In this document: positions 56,158 through 64,000 of the stretch, one piece after another
Layout of the letters: the number at the start of each line of letters is the position of its first letter
Numbering within the stretch: the stretch's first letter is position 1
Source of the DNA: Laguncularia racemosa
Lineage: Eukaryota > Streptophyta > Magnoliopsida > Myrtales > Combretaceae
Reading direction: 5' to 3'
Length of the DNA: 64,000 bases
Assembly: GCA_037954665.1 (NCBI GenBank)
Contig: JBBMOL010000376.1
Span: 124,001 to 188,000, forward strand
Notes under the pieces: model-generated
Seen by the model: only the letters and a program-made list of their open reading frames with translations
Databases searched by the model: none
Told to the model about the DNA's origin: nothing
Position numbers and translations under genes: made by a program

Positions 56158-58999
56158 TATAATTAAAATGATAAAAGGCTAAAAATATGGGTGACATAAA
56201 TGAGATAATGATTCATGGTTCAACTAAATCTAGAAGGGACAAAATGTGTGATTTTCTTTTTCAATTTATTAATTAATTAAATATATTTAATAATATTATT
56301 TTATTAATTAGTATAGACAAATATGAAATTGTCATGTATCCTCTAATTAATAATGATATGGAGTTGTCGAGCCTAGTTTTTTTTTATCATTTTCCTTAAT
56401 TTTAATTTATACCAAGTCTTACCTATTTAATATATATTACTTGACTAAATTAAGGAAAATTCATTTTTAAAAGAAGTCACCACTAATCTAAGTTTGAAAA
56501 TAAGTTAAGATTGATTGGGTGGATTAATCTTAACTAGCTACTAATTTGTGAATTTTCCTAAAAAATATTTTACAAAAATATTAATAAAAAATGTTGGATT
56601 TGGAGACTAACCTATTAAAACCTAAATAGTTATAATATGGAATTTTCAAGAATATTTTCTAAAATGCTTTTATATATTTGTTTTTATTTTTCATATATCT
56701 ACTACTATATTATGCTATTTTTTATGTTTTTATATTTTCTCTTAAGATTATGAATCTATGCTAAAAAAAAAAAACACTAAAGTTTGAATTTTAGTATGCT
56801 AATAACCTAAAGTTTTTATTCTATTTATGTTAGTAACATAAATTCTTTATTTATTTAATTTTTCTGAAGTTTTTATCTTATTTAATTTTTCTAAAGTTTT
56901 TATTTTATCAAGGTAATTCTTCCTTATCAAAAGTTTTTATTTTATTGTGGTAATTTTTCCTAACCTAAAGTTTTCGAATGTGACTACGTACCTGCTAGCT
57001 AAGATCAAACCATTCATAATTCACTTTTCTTTTATAAAATTTTAGTTTTTTAATTAATTTTATTTAATGAAAAAAAACACTAGGTTTTGCATTATTTAAT
57101 CTTGTCAAATTTATTAGGAAAATACCTAAATGACCTAGATTATTATGTGATGTTAAAAAACTTAAGAATAACCTAAGTTTTGGAAACATCATATTAATTT
57201 AAAAAAAAAAAAAACAATCCGTGATAAAACCCTAAAATACTAGGTTTTTATAAAGAGCTTTTTTCATTTTTATTATATTTTTGTCTTTTATTCTTTATTC
57301 TTATTATGTTCTATTCCTAAACATTTAATTAAAAACTTTAAACTAAAAGAAAATTACTTATGTATATTTTTATCATTTTCACTTTTTATTATATTTTTGT
57401 TTCTAAGATTTTATTTATACTAAGATTTTTACTTATTTAATTTAGTTTTATTCATTTTTCATTTTTATATTTTTATTTGTAAGATCCTAGCTTATAGTAA
57501 AGATTTTTATGTTTATCATTTTAGATTTTTATGTTTTTCATTCTTAAGCTAGAGATTTTTATCTTATTAAAGATTTAATTTTTATATTTAAGATTTTATT
57601 TACCTAATGTTTTTATTTTTTATTTTATTAAATGTTTGTCATTTACCATCGTGCGATGGTATGTACCTCGACAACTCGATGGGGTACTAACAAATAAAAC
57701 TTTATATTATTTTACTTACTATCATTTCTATTATTTTTTTCTAATCTTAAATTTTATAGTTTTACCCTATACTATCCATAAGATAAATAAATAAAAAATA
57801 AAACAAAGAAAAGAGAAATACATTAACAAAGCATGTCCGAGTCGGATACAAGGTAAGTGGGTTAGTTGCTTGCAAGTTAGAACCGAGTTAGATTGCGGGT
57901 CTAGATGAAGGTGAATAGTGGTGGTCTTCTGAGCACTCTAACGGTTGTCAAGGATGGTTGAGGAGTCAAACTTAAGGTTTTTAGGGGGGTAGAATTGATT
58001 GGTAGTCACGGCATTGTCTAAGGACCCGCCTATGGTGGTAGTCGGAAGGTGGTTAACAGGTGGCTATGGTGTTTTGTTTTTGCTCACTTGAGATAAAATC
58101 AAACAACAGCTTTGACTTTTACTAGTCCATGGACCTCCAAAAACATAATGATGCTATTGGTTTGTTTCAGAATTATGTATTGTGTGAGAAATCCTAAAGA
58201 GGAGGTGAGCTACAAATTTAGGTTTAGAGAGAGAAAGAGCTTGGTTAAAGTGATTGTGAGCTTGGAAACCAATTTTGGAAATCCCCCCCATAATCCTTAA
58301 GCTCTAGTCTATTTATAAACATAACTAGAACTAAAGAATGACCCAAATTGAACCTACAATCTATGATGTGTGAAACCCATTTTTATCTCTTTGTTTAATT
58401 TGTTTTTTTTTTTTGTTGTTGTTATTATCAAGTTTAGTTTTCAGGATAAAATGATTTTTCAGTTAAAGATTGATAATAATCTAAAAATTTTGGATAAAAA
58501 CGTGTCCAATTTTCCTCGCATTTTTCTTTCTTTTTTTCTATTCTTCTGCATTTGTTTCGGCTAGTCTGAAGGAGGAAGATGAGCATGTGCCTCGCACATG
58601 ACTTGCTCTAGCTAACTAGATGCTACCATGTGGCAGTCGTGAGGGGAAAGAACAAAAATGGCATAAAGTGCAAGGATTCAAACGCATGACACGAATTAGC
58701 TGGGTTAGCCCTTTTCTCATTTTTCTACTACAATTAACTTATATTTTTACTGACTGTCTTAATTGATTTTTGTGGTTTTGAGGCTCCTGAGTTTAATTTA
58801 GAGACCCATATTCCCTCACTTTTATTAAAGATATTCGTTTTTATTAATTTGTATTTTTTTTTTTTAACTCTTTCATAATCATTTTTCGATTTTATTTTTG
58901 TTTAGCTTTTTATTTTATATATATATATATTATTCCGTACACCTGGCTCTTTTTTTAGTCTTTTTTTTTTTAAACGAGGGCAAAAGTGAGGTGTTTACA
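56158..58999. other. AT-rich stretch, no gene recognised
   Basis: Very AT-rich with many TTTTTAT and AAAGTTTTTAT words. The less AT-rich part (57830-58350) shows no recognisable protein. The end GAGGTGTTTACA at 58987-58998 resembles an LTR edge (TGTAAACACCTC on the minus strand), but no partner or TSD was found. Confidence 0.4.
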
Positions 59000-59969
59000 G
59001 GAATGATAATACATAAACATGCAAGCATTAAAAGTGAAAATAGAGTTATGCAAAGTGATAAATGGTGAAAATATAGGTATATCAAGTGAAATTTATTTAA
59101 TTTCCTTTGATTATTATTTGTTTTCTTTGATCAATAGAAAGGTTAATATGTGTGACCATTAAAAGCTACTCATAGTAAGTTAGGGATGAGTTCATCCTTT
59201 AGGGTCCCTACACCTCCATTCCCTTTTGGTGAGACTTTTGACTAAACTTCTCATCCCTAAACTCTAGTTGTTTTTAGCCATTTTGGCTTCTGATAATAAA
59301 TTTTGTCATTAACAACTTCATGTCATGGGCATATTTTCTAAAGGCACTCCCATACGGCACCTTTCGCTCCTAACCTTTCTAAAGAGGCTAAGTTTAGCCT
59401 AAACACACACGATACAAGAATTTAAAGAGAGAAGCTCTAGGGAGAATGAAACTCACTAACAAATGGATGTTTTATAAATGAGGGGAGACTCCCTATATAT
59501 AAAAGAGGCCTTTTTAGATAAACGGCTAAGATTATTTTAATCTAACAATTACAGTATAATCTTACCTACCTATCTACCTAGTTAGGTACAATTTGAGACT
59601 TTCTTGATTATTCTAGAACCCTCTAGCTATTAGAACCTTGGCTTGGGTTTGGGCTTCGCTTTTAAGAACCTCCTAGTCTAGCCCCTCAATATAGGCCTAT
59701 GACATTTCCCCACACCCAACTCAGCAAAGTCTTAGTCACAGTCTCCTCTTTGAAACAAGTCACTTCTCTATGCGATGATGCATTCCTCCATCACTCCTCT
59801 ATCTATAGTTGGAATGGCTTACCTTCCTCTTTCCCAATTTCAATTCCTTTTGTGAATTATTTACTAGTTTCCATGAATCTCCTAGTGTTGGCCTTTGTAA
59901 GGTCTTTTCATTGACATTCCCTAAAATCTCCCCCACCAAAGATAGGTCCTTCTTATATGTTTTCATCTT
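59000..59969. other. Non-coding stretch, probably retroelement-derived
   Basis: No protein was recognised. A TATA-like CTATATATAAAAG is present near 59490. It lies directly downstream (minus strand) of relic F and may contain its decayed remains. Confidence 0.3.
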
Positions 59970-60990
59970 ATCGTCTTAAGCTTTGCTTTATTCCTCTTTG
60001 CCTTTAACCTAATCTTCTTAGCAGCATCCTTAAAGATAAACAAAAGTGAGGCCCTTATGTCTACCATTGCATTCATTCTCCTACCAGCTACCTAGACTTC
60101 CACATGCATCAAGCGCTTCCATTCCTTGTGGTCGCGAGACTTCATGGAATAAAGGAGTTGAAGTGTGCTTACTTGACCCTTCTCTTCTTCATTAAACTTA
60201 TCCTTTTCTACTAAAGCATACAAACTTTCTTTGCTTAGATAGTCCCTAGCATAATATGGGGCATCACAAAAGTTGCACTTAAGCTCCCAAAATCTCTTCC
60301 TCTCACTATCCTTTCTAAAGGAACCCCTCCTCTTAGTAGATTTAGGGATCTATGGTTCTTACTTTCCTCTTATTTATCTTCATCCTCTTCTCCATTAGGG
60401 ACAAACCATTTATCCTGCTTCCAAAATTCCACTAATCCTTCAGCACATGCTATTGCTTTGGTGATATCTTGCACTCCACATCATTCTAACTCCTTCTTAG
60501 CCTAAGGTTTTAACCCATCTAAAAATAGGACAAGAGCATCATCTGGATTTAGATCTAGTATCTCTAACATAAGTTCTAAGAACTCCTATACATATTGCTT
60601 CACTTTACCCTTCTTGGTGAGGTGTTTTAATTTGATTTTGGCTTCCTTTTTAGCTTTTTGAGGGGAGAATTGACCTTTGAATTCCTACATGAAGTCTACT
60701 CACGTAGTAATTCCCTTTGCTTTTCTCCTCCACCTAACTAAAGCAATATCCTTTAAGTACATAGCAACAGTTCTTACCTTTCTTCCATCGTCCACAAGCA
60801 TAATTGTACCAAAGTATTGCTCCACATTTCATAGGAAATTGTCTATTTCCCATCATTTTTCTTGACCTTTCCTTCTTTAAGCAGTTGGTGAATAGTAGCT
60901 TAATCTTGGTTTTGTCCCATGGGTTCATATATTGTAAATGGCTTACTTGTTGCAAGTTCCATGCAATCCATTTTATCATGAAAGGGAGCA
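59970..60990 (-). pseudogene. Relic F: gypsy gag, zinc finger and protease, heavily broken
   Basis: On the minus strand, fragments read VQDITKAIACAEGLVEF (near 60470-60420), then CNFCDAPYYARD (near 60280), where the zinc-binding His and last Cys have become Tyr, then LMHVEV...MVDIRA (near 60110-60040), a protease site whose DTGA has become DIRA. Several stops and frame changes occur. The order gag, knuckle, protease matches a Ty3/gypsy lineage distinct from the CRM, Tekay and Tat elements here. No RT follows. Confidence 0.6.
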
Positions 60991-60999
60991 AATCCAGGT

Positions 61000-62510
61000 T
61001 TAGTTCAAGCTTTAGATCTTCAACTATGATCATGTTGATTATAGACTCATGATTTGGGGGAGGGTTCCTATTAACATTGGGCCTCTGAGGTTTGATAAAA
61101 TCTAATTAAATCAACTTAGCATCGATTAGGTCTTGCACCTAATTTCTAAGCCTCAAACAGTTATCAATGGAATGCCCCACTTGGCCCAAGTGATAATCAC
61201 ACCTCAAAGTTGGATCATAGTTTCTAGGCTTATAGTCTATCATCGGTACTTCAAAAGTCAACATATTTTCTTGCTTGAGGCAACTAAGGACTTAACTCAA
61301 GGGTATTGGGATGCGAGTATATTGCCTTCTAAGCCTTCTATTTTATTCCCTACTCCTGCTAGAGTTTTAGCCTTAGCTTGATTGGATAGCTAGTTAAGGT
61401 GTTGCAATTGCAAAACTGTTAGTACTTACCATGCCAATTGTTGGGTTTCTTGATTTAGCTATAGACTTGGAAGTACTAGGCTTCTTATCATTAGAAGTGG
61501 GGATCGTTATTCGACCTATTGCAATGGAATCTTCAATTCTACTGCCTATTGCTACCACCTCAGCAAAGTTGGAAGCAGTGTAGCTTATAAGGTAGTTATA
61601 ATAAAGATCACCTAGATTGGTGATAAAGATGTGAGTTAAGCCCTTCTTTGAGAGTGGAGGAGTGATCCTAACCGCCACACTTCTCCAACATTGAGTAAAA
61701 TCCTTGAAAGTCTCCTTATCCTTCTTAGTTACCTTTTGCAAATCATACATGGTTGGTGCTGCTTGGATGTTAAACTTATATTGGTTATAGAAAACCCTAG
61801 CAAGCTTATCCTAAGTATTGTATTTGGCCAAGTCCAACTAGACGTACCACATTAGGGTTAGACCAGTAAGGCTATCCTAAAATGTTTGGCCCATAAGTTG
61901 CTCATACTTGGTGTATTAACCCATTTTGCACATATACAAACAAGTGTCCATCATAGGACAACAGGCTCCATCGTACTTCTCAAACTTGGGTATCTTAATT
62001 TTTTTGAAGAAATCATCTTCTTAATAACTGGGCAATTGTAGGAGGCCTAACTTTTTTAGCCCATCTATACCTTCGAGTTTTTTGAGTTTGTCCTCTAATT
62101 TCTTCATTAACTTTCCCTCTATGTCCTTTTTGTTTTAATTCAAGTTCCTTCTTACACATGTCAATTTTGGGCTTAAATTCCACATCTTGCAACTTAAGGG
62201 GTGGCATCTTGTTTCGTTGGTTGTTGGAACATTTGCTTACATAAGAAGGTGGATAGCTTGTAGAGTGGGTAAAGTTCTAGAAATGTTCCAACACTTATTG
62301 CATGGTCTTCTCAAAGGCTTCGACTCTTTTAGGGTTGACACTTTCAGCTATCTTGGAATGAGAAAGAGTGAGAATATAGCTCTGAATGAAAATTAACTCT
62401 TTAGGAGCAATCTTTGAGATTCCTACAAGAAGTTCCAAAATTGTTTGTTTGTTCTTTTTTAGCTTTATTTTCTCTCCTCTCTCCTTCGCCTTTTTTTTTT
62501 CTTTTTTCAA
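61000..62510 (-). pseudogene. gag: Relic E: Tat-type gypsy gag, heavily broken
   Basis: On the minus strand, a Lys-Glu-rich N-terminus (from 62510) is followed by MPPLKLQDVEFKPK (62207) and KYDGAC near 61975. Then come DSLTG near 61885, YNQYKFNIQAAPTMYDLQKV (near 61790-61735) and KDKETFKDFTQCWR (near 61720-61680). A knuckle-like YDPTLRCDYHLGQVGHSIDNC (61 kb region, near 61215-61150) and NPPPNHES near 61050 end it. Many Trp and Gln positions are stops. The segment 61750-61394 is open for 118 codons. It directly abuts relic F in the same orientation. Confidence 0.7.
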
Positions 62511-62579
62511 CTCTTTCCTTTATTTTCCTTTCTCTCTTGTTTTTTTTCGAAAAGAAACATGCTTTACAAAATAAAATAT

Positions 62580-63307
62580 GTAACTATAAGTAAGTAAAAC
62601 AAAGAATAATGAGACGCATGGATGCAAGATGCCGGAATGACCATTGAATAATAGTGTAGCAATTTTATTTCAAAATTTCACTAAAGTTGCAATTTTATTA
62701 ATATTCTAGTTACGCGTAGCATCATAATACAAAGATTAAGAACATAAAACTAAAACTAAAATTAAAACCTAAACTAGAAACATGAAATTGAATAGACTAT
62801 TGTAGATATTGCTAGGGCATGCTCTTGCTTCATCAATTAGCAATTGGCGGATTCACTTCTCAACCCTCCTTACCTGGCCATCTAAGACCTCTATTTAATT
62901 TTAGGTTGCACTAAATCTATATATGCTCTAAGCTCTAGTGTGGGATGCCTAGGTGTGGGTTTGAGTACATCAGGTGCTTGATACTGCATTTCTCCATTCT
63001 TATGAAGTAAGCCAAATATGAACTCTTTTGTAGCTTAGTAATGTCCAACTCTTCCTCTTAAGTCTCCGACATGAACAATGGGGGTTAATTCTATGAGGAC
63101 TTAGGCTTAAGTAATAATGTTAAAATTAAAATAGTATATATATACATGTAATGTAAAATGAATGTATATATATAAATATATATATATGTTATATGCTAAA
63201 TTTTTTTAAAAAATGTGAATTATATGGGCATATATATATATACATACATGTAAAAATGTACACACTATATTATATTATATTATATTATATATATAGCTAG
63301 GAAAAAA

Positions 63308-63340
<33 letters not shown>

Positions 63341-64000
63341 GGGGAGGAGAAGAGAAAACCATGTAGAACAACACCCTTACTCAATGTCAGCAAAATTAAG
63401 TAAGTAATATTATATATATAGACATTAGAATAGAGAGAGAAGAGACAAAAAATCATCAAAAATTACACAAAAAAGAAACCAAAACTCTCTCCATTTCATC
63501 TTAATTTTCTGGGCAAATTGCAATTGAAAATTCTAACAATGTAATTATCAGGAGAGGAAGAAGAACAAGATTGAAGTAGGATGCAACAAGAATTTGAAGA
63601 AATTGAAGAAAAATCATAATTAAATAGGGGAGGATTTGGTATGTTTGGTCAAAGGGTTAGGGTAAAGCTATTGCTAGGCCAAGATAGGGTTAAGGTTTTG
63701 GGTAGGGGAGGATTCCGACTGACATAGTGGTGGCCGGCGTTGGTGGCCGGAGGCCGGTGAACAAAGTAGCCTTTAGTAAAATATCATTTGATATTGTTAA
63801 AAATATCAAATTTTGATGAACAATTCTGATTTTCGGTAATAGTTTATAATTTTATATGTATATTAATTTGGTAATTCTATTTTGGTGAAATTTGATTCAC
63901 ATATATGTGGTCCTTAAGAAATGCTTTGTTTTGTTTGGAAATTAAATTGGAAAATGAATAGGGTAAATGATGTATTTTTTATTTAATTTTTAGTATATAA
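62580..64000. other. AT-rich right end with microsatellites; no gene recognised
   Basis: Contains TA-type microsatellites (about 63137-63295), a poly-G run, and a GC-rich GGCCGG patch near 63729-63760. Nothing coding was recognised. The patch resembles the GCCGGC clusters of the LTRs, but no LTR context could be shown. Confidence 0.4.
63308..63339 (+). repeat. 32-base poly-G run
   Basis: Thirty-two consecutive G residues follow a run of six A and are followed by an A-G-rich stretch to about 63355. It could form a G-quadruplex, or its length could be a sequencing or assembly artefact. Confidence 0.9.

Noticed and set aside
58368..58998. A possible LTR from TGTGAAACCC to GAGGTGTTTACA
   Set aside because: Flanking bases do not match as a TSD, no TATA box or primer-binding site was found, and no second copy is present.
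63137..63295. TA-rich stretch as a matrix-attachment or replication feature
   Set aside because: It is explained as simple TA microsatellite; nothing specific supports a function.
1..64000. tRNA, rRNA or CRISPR features
   Set aside because: No cloverleaf, rRNA segment or spaced repeat array was recognised. The Met-tRNA matches are retrotransposon primer-binding sites only.

Overview
The window looks like gene-poor, AT-rich heterochromatin from a flowering plant, probably a eudicot. The evidence is plant LTR retrotransposons of several lineages (CRM-type chromoviruses, Del/Tekay-type, Athila/Tat-type), an integrated florendovirus-like pararetrovirus, and one PR-1 family defence gene that is broken. 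The species cannot be named from the sequence. No intact host gene was found; the only long uninterrupted retroelement reading frame is a gag at the left edge.

Layout. 1-2465: minus-strand Athila/Tat-type gag running off the left edge, with its putative LTR. 2466-3832: AT-rich DNA with a diverged ~300-bp tandem duplication. 3833-13739: minus-strand Del/Tekay-type element (gag and most of pol, full of stops) whose remaining LTR is split by a 5.2-kb plus-strand solo LTR (4194-9384). 13740-20303: CRM element A, target-site duplication (TSD) AAATT. 20596-23596: minus-strand 5' LTR with primer-binding site, itself split by a 908-bp solo LTR (TSD ACGGT). 23597-46300: copy I of a segmental duplication, opened by three insertions: CRM element C (25168-31995, TSD GAATA), the pararetrovirus (about 32120-39655) and CRM element D (39933-46087, TSD GTAAG). 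46766-47245: a full-length PR-1 pseudogene. 48084-49740: copy II of the segmental duplication, without those insertions. 52511-56157: minus-strand solo LTR (TSD TATAA), carrying an internal 448-bp tandem duplication and a second copy of the smaller solo LTR (TSD AACTT). 56158-58999: AT-rich, no gene seen. 59970-62510: two degraded minus-strand gypsy gag relics. 62580-64000: AT microsatellites and a 32-base G run.

How the parts relate. The insertions are nested and can be ordered from their TSDs. A, C and D are all plus-strand, share one domain order (gag, zinc knuckle, protease, RT, RNase H, integrase, basic C-terminal tail) and run their reading frame into the 3' LTR, as known for CRM elements. 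Most stops look like C-to-T or G-to-A transitions (CAG, CAA or TGG to TAG, TAA or TGA), both in the transposons and in the PR-1 gene, which suggests decay through cytosine methylation. The virus copy keeps one reading frame through 5.3 kb despite 15 stops.

Points most worth checking: GCCGGC/GCCGCC clusters in the promoter regions of three different LTR families, a conserved leader motif and acceptor-like site upstream of all three CRM gags, hairpins upstream of the viral TATA box, and a 30-bp copy of viral RT sequence at the viral right edge.
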